Source of the DNA: Clostridia bacterium
GTDB taxonomy: Bacteria > Bacillota > Clostridia > Oscillospirales > Acutalibacteraceae
Reading direction: 5' to 3'
DNA length: 53,847 nucleotides
NCBI GenBank assembly: GCA_017555765.1
Contig: JAFZFT010000067.1
Span: 1 to 53,847 of the forward strand
The position numbers and the translations under genes are program-made. Position 1 is the first letter of the stretch; every line of letters starts with the position of its first letter. The notes below the pieces were generated by a model. It was not told the origin of the DNA. It ran no database searches and saw nothing but the letters and a program-made list of their open reading frames with translations. Below, piece by piece: positions 34,676 to 45,500 of this stretch.

Positions 34676-35519
34676 TTTTCTGTATTCTGTACGCTACGAG
34701 AGTGTTTCTCATAAGCACCGCTATAGTCATCGGTCCGCAGCCACCGGGTACGGGAGTAATGTAGGATGTCTTTTCCTTAACATTTTCAAAGTCAACATCA
34801 CCGCAGAGCTTTCCGTTTTCATCACGGTTTATACCTACATCGACAACTACAGCACCATCACCTACCATATCAGCAGTAACAAACTTAGGTCTGCCTACTG
34901 CCGCAACAATAACATCAGCGTTTCTTGTAAAGGAGGCTAAATCCTTTGTTTTTGAGTGGCAGATTGTAACTGTTGCACTCTTTTCAAGAAGAAGTGAAGC
35001 CATAGGCTTGCCTACAATATTGCTTCTGCCGATGATAACACAATTCTTACCGCATACATCTATACCGTAGTACTCGAGAAGTAGCATAACACCCTTAGGA
35101 GTACAAGCAGCAAAATCGTATTCACCAAGCCACATTTTACCTACATTTTCAGCTCTGAAGCAGTCAACGTCCTTCTCGGAAGCAATTGCATCTATAACCT
35201 TTTTTTCGTCTATATGCTTAGGAAGAGGAAGCTGACAGAGAATACCGTTGATTTCACTGTTTTCGTTAAGCTCCTTAATGAGTGCAAGAAGCTCCTCTTC
35301 CTTGGTTTCCTCAGGCAAGGCATATTCATATGAAATAATGCCTGTTGCTTCACAAGCCTTTTTCTTATTATTTACATATACACGTGAAGCGGGATTGTCG
35401 CCTACAATTATAACTGCAAGAGACACACTTTCGCCCTTTTCCTTAAGGACTTCAACCTCATCCTTAACCTGATTTTTTATAAATGCGGAAACCTCTTTTC
35501 CGTCGATAAGCTTATACAT
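34668..35519 (-). CDS. folD: Methylene-tetrahydrofolate dehydrogenase/cyclohydrolase
   Basis: About 283 residues. The catalytic motifs YVNNKKKA (usual YxxxK) and GILCQLPLPKH, the NADP site VIIGRSNIVGKP, and the C-terminal TPVPGGCGPMT are all present. It interconverts methylene-, methenyl- and formyl-THF. ATG 35519 has GGAGG 9 nt upstream and overlaps lgt by 8 bp; the ATG at 35528 is too close to that site. Confidence 0.97.
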   Translation of the reverse strand: MYKLIDGKEVSAFIKNQVKDEVEVLKEKGESVSLAVIIVGDNPASRVYVNNKKKACEATGIISYEYALPEETKEEELLALIKELNENSEINGILCQLPLPKHIDEKKVIDAIASEKDVDCFRAENVGKMWLGEYDFAACTPKGVMLLLEYYGIDVCGKNCVIIGRSNIVGKPMASLLLEKSATVTICHSKTKDLASFTRNADVIVAAVGRPKFVTADMVGDGAVVVDVGINRDENGKLCGDVDFENVKEKTSYITPVPGGCGPMTIAVLMRNTLVAYRIQKNG

Positions 35520-36567
35520 CGTCTTCATCCTCCCCGTTCACAGAGTTTTCGGTATCATCCGCTGATTCCTCTGCAGCTTCTTCTTTCTTCTGTTTTCTGC
35601 GAGCCTTCTTTTCTTCCTTCTTTTTCTTTGCGGCAAGCTCCTTTTCAGTAAGCGGCGGGAAGTAATCCACACCCTCTATAGGCTTTGGATGCTTGGTAAA
35701 CTTAATCATAAGTGCAATAAGAAGTGTACCGCAGACTACTACGATAACCATTGAAAGCACCTGTGAAACCCTCAGATTTGTACCGCTTATATAAAGACTA
35801 TCTGAGCGGAGTCCTTCAACAACCGTTCTTTCAAGTCCGTACCATACACCATAGGTAAGAAAAAGCTGACCGCTGAATTTACGGTACTTTTTCATTATTA
35901 TGTAAAGCACAAAGAAGCCGAGAATGCACCAGACTGACTCGTAGAAAAAGGTAGGATGTACGAAAAGATTGTTTTCAGCTACATACTCCTTTACATTCTC
36001 AACATTTTCGAGGCCGTACATAGGTCTTATATCAGAGCGTGAGATATATTCGATTACCTTGTCACTCATCATACCCCAGTTGCCGCCGGTAAAGCTACCG
36101 AAGGCCTCCTGATTGGCATAATTACCCCATCTGCCGATACCCTGACCGATAAGAAGACTCATACCTACCATATCAAGCAAGTTGTAAAAATTCAGCTTTC
36201 TGACCTTACATACAATCCAGGCCGCGGCTATACCGCCGATAATACCGCCGTATATTGCAAGTCCGCCCTCCCAGATTTTAGGAATATCTGTAAGATTCTG
36301 TGAGTAGTAGTCCCACCGAAAAGCAACATAATAAAGTCTGGCTCCTATTATTGCGCTGATTGTACCGTAAATAAGCACATCAACCATTTTATCAAGATTG
36401 ATTTTCCATACATGGGCTGTTCTTCCACCGAAAAGTACGGCAAGAGTAAAGCCAAAGGCAATTATCGCACCGTACCATTTTACAGTGGCAAAGCCTAAAT
36501 CAAGGTCACTGTTTACGGCAAATTCCTTTGCAATTCCCGCAAAACGGACAAAAACACTACTGTCCAT
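35512..36567 (-). CDS. lgt: Prolipoprotein diacylglyceryl transferase
   Basis: 351 residues, about seven membrane helices. The Lgt signature GRWGNYANQEAFG is near residue 145, and HPTFFYESVW and the ERTVVEGLRSDSLY segment are also conserved. It adds diacylglycerol to the lipobox Cys of prelipoproteins. Unusually, the C-terminus carries a tail of about 45 charged residues (KKKKEEKKARRKQKKEE, then acidic), probably cytosolic and unstructured. Confidence 0.96.
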   Translation of the reverse strand: MDSSVFVRFAGIAKEFAVNSDLDLGFATVKWYGAIIAFGFTLAVLFGGRTAHVWKINLDKMVDVLIYGTISAIIGARLYYVAFRWDYYSQNLTDIPKIWEGGLAIYGGIIGGIAAAWIVCKVRKLNFYNLLDMVGMSLLIGQGIGRWGNYANQEAFGSFTGGNWGMMSDKVIEYISRSDIRPMYGLENVENVKEYVAENNLFVHPTFFYESVWCILGFFVLYIIMKKYRKFSGQLFLTYGVWYGLERTVVEGLRSDSLYISGTNLRVSQVLSMVIVVVCGTLLIALMIKFTKHPKPIEGVDYFPPLTEKELAAKKKKEEKKARRKQKKEEAAEESADDTENSVNGEDEDDV

Positions 36568-36580
36568 AGTTATCCTCCTT

Positions 36581-37513
36581 TTACCAGGTCATTTGTGTCA
36601 GTGCTATCATAAACGGCATTGTCAGTACTGATATAAAGCTGACAAGTGCAACCGTTTTTGAGGCAAGAGATGCATCTCTGCCGTATTTTGAAGCAAACAT
36701 AAAGGTATTGTTTGCCGAGGGTACGCAAGCGGTAATTATTACCGCAGTAAGAAGTACTCCTCTTATTCCGCAAAGATAGTATGTACCTATACATATAAGC
36801 GGCAGTACTATAAGCTTAAGTAAAGCCGTAAGGTATATCTTTTTATCGAAAATCATACTCTTCAGGTCGGTATGTGCAAGATAACAGCCAAAAATAAGCA
36901 TTGCGAGAGGACTGTTAAGGTTAGCGAGCATACCGATAGGCTGACTCAGAACAATAGGCACATTGATTTTCAGCAGAAAAACAGGAAGTCCCACCGCAAG
37001 GGATATAAGACCGGGATTAGTAAGAAGTGTTTTGAAATTAAACTTCTCCTTTTCCTTGCTCATAACAGCCGCACCGTGTATGAAATTGATAATATTGTAA
37101 ACAACCACTCCGTTTGTGCAGTAGAATACACCCTCAGGGCCGAGTACGGCATCAGCAAGAGGCAGCGCCATAAAGCCTACATTACCGTAAATCGATGCAA
37201 ATTTGTAAATTGCATTGTTTTCATGCTTGCTCTTTCTGAAAAATGGCAGATTGATTACTATTCCTATAATATGTGTTGCAGTTGCAACGGCAAAGGATAT
37301 GAAAAACTTCTTTACCGTATCCTCATTCATCTCAATTTTTATAAAGGAGTTTATGAGTGTACATGGTACAATAATGTAAAGAAGAAAATTTACCGTTGCT
37401 CTTGCGGTTTTCTCAGTGTATATCCCCTTTTTATCGCATATAAAACCAACGAAGACCATCACGAAGAGGATTGATACCTGAGTTGCCGCAGATAAAAGAT
37501 ATTCAATAAACAA
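36581..37513 (-). CDS. AEC-family (auxin efflux carrier-like) transporter
   Basis: 310 residues with about ten membrane segments in the two five-helix halves typical of the family. Segments YGNVGFMALPLADAVLGPEGVFY and VPSANNTFMFASKYG are characteristic. The start is TTG at 37513, with GAGG 9 nt upstream, 3 bp after the preceding gene. Bacterial members export small carboxylates such as malate or citrate-like acids; a place after a citrate synthase gene fits organic acid transport, but that is inference. Confidence 0.87.
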   Translation of the reverse strand: MFIEYLLSAATQVSILFVMVFVGFICDKKGIYTEKTARATVNFLLYIIVPCTLINSFIKIEMNEDTVKKFFISFAVATATHIIGIVINLPFFRKSKHENNAIYKFASIYGNVGFMALPLADAVLGPEGVFYCTNGVVVYNIINFIHGAAVMSKEKEKFNFKTLLTNPGLISLAVGLPVFLLKINVPIVLSQPIGMLANLNSPLAMLIFGCYLAHTDLKSMIFDKKIYLTALLKLIVLPLICIGTYYLCGIRGVLLTAVIITACVPSANNTFMFASKYGRDASLASKTVALVSFISVLTMPFMIALTQMTW

Positions 37514-37516
37514 AGC

Positions 37517-38401
37517 TTACACTTCCTCGCTCACTCTGTCTTTTCTAAGAAATTCTGAGATAAGAGCCACTACAAAAACTGCAAAATAAAAATCCGTTGT
37601 ATTTGCTCCCAAAGAGGAATTCAAAGCCTCGGTGCCCTTTGAAACAGCTACAGCTCCTCTCGAAATGTATAAAGTTACGGCAATAAGCGCGGCAGAATAT
37701 CCGAAGCCGCAAAGTCTCCAGGAGAAACCTGTTGAGTTTACTCCTGAATTCACCTGAGCAAATGTCATAAAGAACAGAGCCATAAATGAAAGCATTACAA
37801 GCTCAAGGAAAAGATCGGAAACCTCAAGGAAGCTTATCTGACTTAAAAAGTTGCCTACAAGACGAACCGATGCCCAGCCTGCGGGAGCAAGAGCAAGGAT
37901 TTTAAACCTCGAAGCCTTTACGGTGCCGTTTTTCATATCAAAAGCGAAAATCACCATATAGATCATTGAAACAAAAGCAAATATTCCCTGAAGGGAGCCC
38001 GTAAGCACACCGGATGCCATCAGGCCCTTGAAACCACCTGCCGACTGTGCACCCGAAAGGTTATCAGCACCGCCGAAAACATTTGAAATCCAGTTAAAAA
38101 GGAAGTAAGCTGCCATAATCAAAGCAAAAAAGAATACTGTTTTCGATTTCATTCCCATAGGCTGAAGCTCTGCAGTATCCTTACTGAGGAAGGATACTGT
38201 ACAGAATGCGAGGCAACCGCCTAAAAGAAGAACATATAACAGTATCATAAACCATCCGGGGCCCACATTAAAGCCTGTAACAGGCTCAATGAAGCTGAAC
38301 ATCTGATATGTTCTGAGTGCTGTACAGACAACGCAGAGAGCCACAAAAACAACGCTCAATATACCCGCCTTAAGCGACGGAACGGAATTTTTTATTTTCA
38401 T
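37517..38401 (-). CDS. Polytopic membrane protein of unknown function
   Basis: 294 residues with about eight hydrophobic segments and few conserved charges. I do not recognise the family. It sits 2 bp after gltA and 3 bp before the AEC transporter, so it is a member of the same operon. Confidence 0.8.
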   Translation of the reverse strand: MKIKNSVPSLKAGILSVVFVALCVVCTALRTYQMFSFIEPVTGFNVGPGWFMILLYVLLLGGCLAFCTVSFLSKDTAELQPMGMKSKTVFFFALIMAAYFLFNWISNVFGGADNLSGAQSAGGFKGLMASGVLTGSLQGIFAFVSMIYMVIFAFDMKNGTVKASRFKILALAPAGWASVRLVGNFLSQISFLEVSDLFLELVMLSFMALFFMTFAQVNSGVNSTGFSWRLCGFGYSAALIAVTLYISRGAVAVSKGTEALNSSLGANTTDFYFAVFVVALISEFLRKDRVSEEV

Positions 38402-38403
38402 TT

Positions 38404-39831
38404 TTATTCCTCCGGATAAACTCTCTGGTCAGAGGGTATATATTCCTCAAGAGAGGTGTAGTTTTCAATACGCTCGTCCATAGGAACGTACTTTTTGGGA
38501 AGTGCGATATTTTTGTAAGCAGGTCTGATTATCTTGCCGCCTGTGAGAAGCTCTTCAAGTCTGTGAGCAGCCCAACCTGCAACTCTTGCAGTAGCGAAAA
38601 GAGGTGTGAAAAGATCCTCAGGGATGCCGAGCATCTTATAAATAAGACCTGAGTAAAGGTCAACATTAGCACACATAACCTTGTTCTTGCCCTTTACTCT
38701 TCTGAAAGCCTCTGGAGTAAGTTTTTCGATTGAGTTTATAAGCTCGAAGTCAGCTTCAAAGCCGTTTTTGTAAGCAAACTCCTTTGCCTTCTTCTTAAGA
38801 ATAACCGCTCTGGGGTCAGAAAGGGTATAAACGGCGTGACCCATACCGTAAACAAGGCCTGAACAGTCATTTGCTTCTTTTCTGATGATTTTCTCAAGAT
38901 ATGCAAGAACCTGTTCTCTATCGGCAGTGTTCTCTACATTTTCCTTGATGTTCTCAATCATTTTTGTAACCTTGATATTCGCACCGCCGTGACGTGAGCC
39001 CTTAAGCGAGCCGATTGAGGCCGCGAAAGCTGAATATGTGTCTGTACCGCTTGAAGTAAGCACTCTGTTTGTAAATGTTGAGTTGTTACCGCCACCGTGC
39101 TCAGCGTGAAGAATAAGACATATATCAAGAAGCTTAGCTTCCTCGTCTGTGTACTTTTTATCCGAACGGATTGAGCGAAGGATTGTTTCAGCCGTTGAAA
39201 GTTCTCTCTTTTCAGGGTGGAAATACATACTCTTGCCGTAGTACTTCATACGCTTAACCTGATAAGCATAACTGATAACAACGGGAATCTGAGCGATAAT
39301 CTGTACTGACTGACGAAGCACGTTTTCAATTGATAAATCGTCGGGATTCTCATCAAAGGAATAAGAAACAAGGATACATCTTGCAAGCTTATTCATAATA
39401 TCAAAGGACGCATTGGTCATAAGAACATCCTCAATATAGGTCTTGGGAAGCTGTCTGCAATCACTCAGGGTTTCTTTAAAGAGGGCAAGCTGCTCCTTAG
39501 TGGGAAGTGAGCCGAAAATGAGAAGATACACAACCTCCTCATAACCGAAGCGGTTTTCTTTCTCACAAGCCTCAACTATATCGTTGATATTTATACCTCT
39601 GTATTTGAGCACACCATGCTTAGGAACTCTTTCACCGTCCTCAATAAAATAACCGTCAACAGAGCAGATATTTGTAAGACCCGCCATAACACCTGTACCG
39701 TCAGGGTTTCTCAGTCCTCTTTTAACACCATACTTCCAGAAATCATCCATATCTATTTTACTTTTTCTCTGTATCTTCTGGCTCATCACCTCAAGAAGTT
39801 CAGGAGAAATCGGATTGTATTTATCGTACAT
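38404..39831 (-). CDS. gltA: Citrate synthase family enzyme
   Basis: 475 residues. Conserved segments are HAEHGGGNNSTF (first His), GSRHGGAN, YGMGHAVYTLSDPRA (second His) and a late Arg region, FATARVAGWAAHRLEEL. It condenses acetyl-CoA with oxaloacetate to citrate; 2-methylcitrate synthase cannot be excluded from sequence. The length, with an N-terminal extension of about 60 residues, is that of the long Clostridial form. First gene of a seven-gene operon. Confidence 0.92.
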   Translation of the reverse strand: MYDKYNPISPELLEVMSQKIQRKSKIDMDDFWKYGVKRGLRNPDGTGVMAGLTNICSVDGYFIEDGERVPKHGVLKYRGININDIVEACEKENRFGYEEVVYLLIFGSLPTKEQLALFKETLSDCRQLPKTYIEDVLMTNASFDIMNKLARCILVSYSFDENPDDLSIENVLRQSVQIIAQIPVVISYAYQVKRMKYYGKSMYFHPEKRELSTAETILRSIRSDKKYTDEEAKLLDICLILHAEHGGGNNSTFTNRVLTSSGTDTYSAFAASIGSLKGSRHGGANIKVTKMIENIKENVENTADREQVLAYLEKIIRKEANDCSGLVYGMGHAVYTLSDPRAVILKKKAKEFAYKNGFEADFELINSIEKLTPEAFRRVKGKNKVMCANVDLYSGLIYKMLGIPEDLFTPLFATARVAGWAAHRLEELLTGGKIIRPAYKNIALPKKYVPMDERIENYTSLEEYIPSDQRVYPEE

Positions 39832-39887
39832 AGTAATACCTCCATATATAAAAACATATAATTACCCATATTAAAGTATTTCATTAT

Positions 39888-39916
39888 ATTTTATAACATT
39901 GAGTCAGTATTGTCAA
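39888..39916 (-). promoter_or_regulatory. Promoter of the gltA operon
   Basis: Minus strand TTGACA (39911-39916), 17-bp spacer, TAAAAT (39888-39893). Its -35 lies only 16 bp from the start codon of the divergent spoIID gene. Confidence 0.82.
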
Positions 39917-39931
39917 GAGAGGTCGGTTAAT

Positions 39932-40882
39932 ATGAAAAACTATTTACTTAGTGCACTTTTTCTGTGTTTTCTGATAGCCTTCGCACCATTTTTAACTCTT
40001 ATCTCACTGGAAACAGAAGCAGAAGACGCTACCGTACAAATAAATGACAGAGCTGACGGAAAAATACGTGTGCTTCAGGTTTCTTCAAGCCGTATTCTTG
40101 AAACAGATATAACTGAGTACCTTATAGGAGCGGTGGCAAGTGAGATGCCCGCTTCCTTCAGCGAAGAAGCATTGAAGGCGCAGGCTGTTGCAAGCTATAC
40201 ATACCTTAAGTGGATTCTTATGACCGCAGATAACCCACCAGCAGAGCTTTGGGATATTTCCGACGACAGCAATACCCATCAGGGATTTCTTACAAAGGAG
40301 CAGATGAAGGAGCGTTGGGGAGAAAAGTACGATACATACTACAGTAAATTAAAAAGAGTCATTGAAGAAACGGAAAACGAATATATAGCCTACGAAAACG
40401 AGCCCATACTTGCAGTTTTTCATGCAATCTCATCAGGAAGAACGTCGTACAGCAAGGACGTATGGGGTAATAGTATCCCCTATCTAATAAGTGTAGATGC
40501 CCCCGGTGATAAGCTGAGTCCCGAGCTTATTTCGACTAACACATTCACATACGAAGAGCTTTCTGCACTTTTCGAAGGCGCCGACGGAATCGATAAAAAA
40601 GATCGGATAAAAATTATCTCTTCAGCCGAAAACGGTTATGTAAAAGAAGTAAGCGTCGGTAACAGTACTATGAGTGGTACTGAACTAAAAGCACTTCTCA
40701 AGCTGAAAAGTCCGAACTTCACTATTAAAGCAACGGACAGTAAGGTTGAATTTACAGTTTACGGAAAGGGTCACGGTCTCGGTATGAGCCAGTACAGTGC
40801 AGATTTTATGGCAAGGCAGGGATATAACTATAAGGAAATTCTTGAGCATTTTTATCCCGGCACAGAATTGTTGACGGATTGA
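39932..40882 (+). CDS. spoIID: SpoIID/LytB-type sporulation protein
   Basis: About 316 residues from ATG 39932, with GAGAGGT upstream. An N-terminal membrane anchor is followed by the SpoIID domain with IGAVASEMPASFSEEALKAQAVASYTY and the end motif GKGHGLGMSQYSA. In spore formers SpoIID is a lytic transglycosylase used in engulfment. Its presence suggests the lineage sporulates or descends from sporulators. No vegetative promoter was seen upstream, as expected for a sporulation sigma factor. Confidence 0.92.
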   Translation: MKNYLLSALFLCFLIAFAPFLTLISLETEAEDATVQINDRADGKIRVLQVSSSRILETDITEYLIGAVASEMPASFSEEALKAQAVASYTYLKWILMTADNPPAELWDISDDSNTHQGFLTKEQMKERWGEKYDTYYSKLKRVIEETENEYIAYENEPILAVFHAISSGRTSYSKDVWGNSIPYLISVDAPGDKLSPELISTNTFTYEELSALFEGADGIDKKDRIKIISSAENGYVKEVSVGNSTMSGTELKALLKLKSPNFTIKATDSKVEFTVYGKGHGLGMSQYSADFMARQGYNYKEILEHFYPGTELLTD

Positions 40883-40884
40883 TA

Positions 40885-40913
40885 TTTACAAACACAAAAA
40901 TTAACTGTATAAT
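40885..40913 (+). promoter_or_regulatory. Promoter of comM
   Basis: TTTACA (40885-40890), 17-bp spacer, TATAAT (40908-40913). Confidence 0.78.
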
Positions 40914-40942
40914 GAAGGGGATGTTAAAAAAGGAGAGATTTT

Positions 40943-42478
40943 ATGTTTGTTCGTGTAAACAGTATCGGTCTTTTCGGTATGAAAAGCTTCGGTGTCGGTG
41001 TTGAAGCATCAATAGAAAACGGTTTCCCCCGTATGGACATAGTAGGACTTCCCGATGCCGCAGTAAACGAATCCAAGGACAGAGTCAGATCCGCCATCAA
41101 AAACAACGGATTCAAGTACAGTGACAAAAGAATTACGGTAAATCTCACTCCCGCAGATATAAGAAAAGAGGGGCCCGTATATGACCTTCCAATATTCATC
41201 GCTCTGCTTATTGCCTCGGATCAGCTTCAATGCAATATTGAAAAATCTGCTTTTATCGGCGAGCTTTCTCTCAGCGGTAAGGTAAGAAATCTCAAGGGTA
41301 CTCTTTCGATGGTTATAAGAGCAAAAGCTCTCGGAATGACAGAGATATTTGTTCCTGCAGGTAACTCCTGCGAATGCTGTGTAGTAAACGGCATTGATAT
41401 TTATCCGGTGCAGAGTGTAAAGCAGCTTGTTGACCATCTCAAGGGTATCAAAAAAATCAAAAGGCTTTCAAAGGAGCTTTACTCGGAATATACAAGACCT
41501 ATAGAATATACCCCCGATTTCAGTGATGTAAAAGGTCAGTATCAACCAAAAAGAGCACTCGAAATTGCAGCCGCCGGTGGACATAATGTTATGATGATAG
41601 GTCCTCCGGGCTCAGGCAAAAGTATGCTCGCTAAAAGAATACCTTCAATTCTTCCCGATATGACCTTCGAGGAAAGCCTCGCAGTTACGGAAATACACTC
41701 GATTGCCGGATTTCTTCCCGATAACGTTTCTCTTATAAAATCAAGGCCCTTCCGCTCTCCCCATCACACTATTTCAACAGCAGGTCTTTCGGGCGGCGGA
41801 CGTATTCCCTCTCCCGGTGAAGTAAGCCTTGCACATCACGGCGTACTCTTTCTCGATGAGCTTCCCGAGTTTCAGAAAAATACTATGGAGGCTCTGCGTC
41901 AGCCGATAGAAGACGGAAGAATCACTATCTCAAGAGTTTCAGGCTCACTCACCTATCCTTGTGAGGTTATGCTTGTATGCGCAATGAATCCCTGCCCTTG
42001 CGGATATTACGGTCACCCGACAAGAAAATGCAGTTGTCCTTCAGGCGCGGCAGCAAAGTATCTTTCAAAGGTAAGCGGTCCCCTTCTCGACCGACTTGAC
42101 ATACATATAGAAGTACCTCAGGTTGATTTTGAAAAGCTTTCAGACGACAAGCCCGCAGAATCCTCTGCAGAAATAAAAAAGAGAGTCAACAAGGCAAGGA
42201 GGATACAAAACGCTCGTTTCAAGGGCACTGCTGTTACCTGCAATGCAAAAATGACTCCCGATATGACAAGAAAGTACTGTGCACTCGACGATAAGTGTAA
42301 GGCTATACTTGAAAAATGCTTCACTTCACTTGACCTTTCAGCAAGAGCCTATGATAAAATTCTTCGCATCGCAAGAACAATCGCAGATCTTGACGGCAGT
42401 GAAAATATTCAGCTTGAACATATCACAGAAGCGGTACAGTACCGAAGCCTTGACAGAAAATTCTGGGGTACAAACTGA
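40943..42478 (+). CDS. comM: YifB/ComM-family Mg-chelatase-like AAA ATPase
   Basis: 511 residues. An N-terminal Lon-protease-like ChlI domain (VEASIENGFPRMDIVGLPDAAV) is followed by an AAA core with Walker A GPPGSGKSMLA and FLDELPEF, then a zinc-like CPCGYYGHPTRKCSC insertion and a C-terminal domain. ComM is a hexameric branch-migration helicase in natural transformation. AGGAG 7-8 nt upstream fixes the start. Confidence 0.94.
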   Translation: MFVRVNSIGLFGMKSFGVGVEASIENGFPRMDIVGLPDAAVNESKDRVRSAIKNNGFKYSDKRITVNLTPADIRKEGPVYDLPIFIALLIASDQLQCNIEKSAFIGELSLSGKVRNLKGTLSMVIRAKALGMTEIFVPAGNSCECCVVNGIDIYPVQSVKQLVDHLKGIKKIKRLSKELYSEYTRPIEYTPDFSDVKGQYQPKRALEIAAAGGHNVMMIGPPGSGKSMLAKRIPSILPDMTFEESLAVTEIHSIAGFLPDNVSLIKSRPFRSPHHTISTAGLSGGGRIPSPGEVSLAHHGVLFLDELPEFQKNTMEALRQPIEDGRITISRVSGSLTYPCEVMLVCAMNPCPCGYYGHPTRKCSCPSGAAAKYLSKVSGPLLDRLDIHIEVPQVDFEKLSDDKPAESSAEIKKRVNKARRIQNARFKGTAVTCNAKMTPDMTRKYCALDDKCKAILEKCFTSLDLSARAYDKILRIARTIADLDGSENIQLEHITEAVQYRSLDRKFWGTN

Positions 42479-42486
42479 TAAAACAT

Positions 42487-42526
42487 AAAAAAAGAAGTAT
42501 CAGCAAAAACTGATACTTCTTTTTTG
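42487..42526. terminator. Bidirectional terminator between comM and the SASA esterase gene
   Basis: Stem AAGAAGTATCAG / CTGATACTTCTT (42492-42521) with T tracts on both strands. Confidence 0.9.
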
Positions 42527-45500
42527 TTAAGCTGTAAATGAAACTGTTGTGTAAGACTTCGCCCAGATGTATTCACTGCCTGTATAAACATAGGGACGTA
42601 CGGCATATTTATAGGTTTTACCCTTCTGAAGCTTGCTGAATGATTGCTTGAGATTTACTGTTGACTTTACAACTATCTCCCACGTTTTAGTAGTATAGTT
42701 ATAGGCATAAATTCTGTAACCTGTTTCTCCACCCGTCTTTGCCCAGCTCAATGTAACACTGTTACCGCTAACAGATGCGTTAATCTTCGTAGGTTCAGAA
42801 GGCACTGTATAAGCACTTTTACTTGTATAATCCGATGCCCATACAGTGCAATTACCTGACTTCGCATAGCTTCTTACGGCAAAAGTATATTTTGTAGCAG
42901 ATTTTAAACCTTTCACAGTATAGCTGTTGTCATTTGTGGTTTTGAGAGCCTTCCAGGTACTACCGTTTTTTATGTAAACTCTGTAGCCTGTTGCTCCGTC
43001 CAGTTTTTCCCAGCTAAGCTTTACTGATGTTTCTGCCGCTTCACAGTTAATTTTAGTCAACTTCCGCGGTGCGGTAAGCGCTGTTGTTCTCAGCATATCT
43101 GAAACAGGAGACCATACTACCGTGTTTGAACTCATTTTGTAGGATCTTACAGCAAAAACATAGTTTTCACCATCATTCAAGCCTTTAACTGTTGCAGAAG
43201 TTTCTCTTGTATTTTTGATCAGCGTTTCCCATTTTCCGCTGGTTTTGTTGAGTATATATACTCTGTAGCCGTAGGCATTTTTTACTTTATCCCACTTCAG
43301 AACAACACTGCTGTCAGTAACCTTTGTAACCTTTACCTGCTTATCAGACGAAGAAAGCGTTTTAGTATTCAAAGAAATATAAACAGGCGCATATACCGTC
43401 TTTTTATCCTTTGCAAAAGCCTTAACGGCATAACTGTAATCAGTACCCGCCTTGAGATTAGTCAGAGTATATGTAGTGAAAGATGTACTGCTTACAAGAG
43501 TTTCCCACTTACCGGTGGTTTTATTGCGTACATATATGCGGTAACCCGTTGCGCCCTTGACCTTACCCCATGTGAGAGTTATGGAATTTTGCGTCGCAGT
43601 TGAGGTAATATAACCGGGTTTTGAGAGCTTAAGCCTTGTGTTGGCTTGCTCGTAGGAGTCTGTTTTACTGCAGAAATCACACACCGAAACATAAGCTTTG
43701 TTATCAAGATAAGTTGCAGGTCTCACATTATAAACGGTAAAGCTGTGTCCCGTTGCAGTGCCCTTGGCGTTGACACTGCTGTAAGCACCGCATCCGTTAT
43801 CGCATTGCGCGGTCATTGTACCGTCCTTTGTACATGTGGCGTTGTTGTCATAGGTAAAATATGAATATGAGTGTCCGAGCTTTGTACCGACATCTGCAAT
43901 CGTACGTGTTGTTCCGCAACCGAAATCACAGTAAGCAGTACGTGTGCCATCTTCCGTACATGTGGCATTGTTGTCAGATGTATACTCGGTAAATCGATGG
44001 TTTTCTTTTACTGCAGTACCCGTAATTTTGACTGTTTTATTCTTTGATGCACCGACACTGGTGAGTGTGAGTCCTTCACCGTACCCCATTGAGACTGTAA
44101 GGTCATAAAAGTTATAACTCATAACCTTACTGTTTGAAAGCTTATATGTAACCGACTTCGATTCATATACAGGAGATACAACAGGTACAACAAGAGTTGC
44201 CGCTCTCGGTTCAATTTTAGCTTCTACCGAGGTAACCTTACCGTATCCTGTCCAATCGTAAAAGGTAACAGTTATCGGTGTATTCGGCTTTTTTACTCTG
44301 CCGTGAGTATATGCGGCATTTTTTGCACTTTCAAAACCAAGCTCGTTGTATCCTATCTGATTAAAGTGGATGTTATCATGCACATCATCGGGAGTTGTCG
44401 GTGTATACCACTCCTCAGGCTGCTGAACCTGAATCGGATAATTGACACGTCCTTTCGGATATCTGCTTTCAAACCAGGCTTTTACTCCATTGGTTTTATC
44501 AGGCATATAAACCCACGAATCACCTATATTACACACTAGATTGATGTTATTTCCCTGTGTATTGCAAAGATAATACTGAGCTACCCTCTGTCCTCTCATT
44601 TCAAGATCAAGGAAACTTGTATAATAGCGGTTTTCTGCATCATCGGTATATTTGCCTCTTCTGTAGCCGCGTCTGTCTTCCTTACCTGCTCTCGGCATAA
44701 GAATATCACAAAATTCAAGGCTTTCTTTTTTGCCGTCTGCATCAATATCAAATGCTAAGTCCTGCATAAGACCGTTATGCATTGAAAGGAAGGAATTATA
44801 GTAAGCTTCAGCTGTCAAAGCATCATCCGAACAGCCCTGAAGCCAGAAATACCCCATATTCTTAAGCTTATAATGTCCCGCTTCGATTTCAGCACGCATT
44901 ACCTGTTGAGCCGCAGAAAAGAGTGCAACGGCCTGCTCATATTCAGAGGCTCCCTTCATCCAACGTGAAACAGAAGAATAACCCTGACCGGCATTTATTA
45001 CCCACACCTTATCACCGGTAAGGCGATTCCACTCATAAGCAAGAGCTCCGTCGAGTCCCTCCTTGCCGTTACCTTCCTCTGTAAGAGAGTTAACAGGATT
45101 AAGCGAAAGATATATACTATTACCGCATGTATTCTTTGTTCTGTACTCACCCTCAAGGGCGGAAGGAACAAACTGAGCGGCATTATTTTTTGTAAGATAC
45201 GCCGGTACACCGTAGGTAGAATAAACCTGTCCGTTTTCACATGCTACCGATTGTGAAGCATCACCTTCAGCACCGACCATATTGCTCTGTCCTATAAGAA
45301 GAAACATAGAGATAGGAGCCTTTTCTACCTTTATATTGTAAAAGGTCTTCTTGTTACCCTTTACTACTTTTATAGTACCTTCACCTATGCCGGCAGCACG
45401 GATAACTCCGCCTTCTTTTTTAAGCACAGCATCGTCGGGAGTACCCTTTTCAACACCATATCCCACCTTGAACGAAGAAGGATGCCCGGCGTCGGTAATC

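Noticed and set aside
36872-37474. Plus-strand open frame of 200 codons
   Set aside because: Antisense to the AEC transporter gene, low-complexity polar sequence, no homology recognised.
42527-43640. Repeated sequence in the SASA gene as a DNA repeat array
   Set aside because: The repeats are diverged protein domains (FN3-like), with no identical DNA units.
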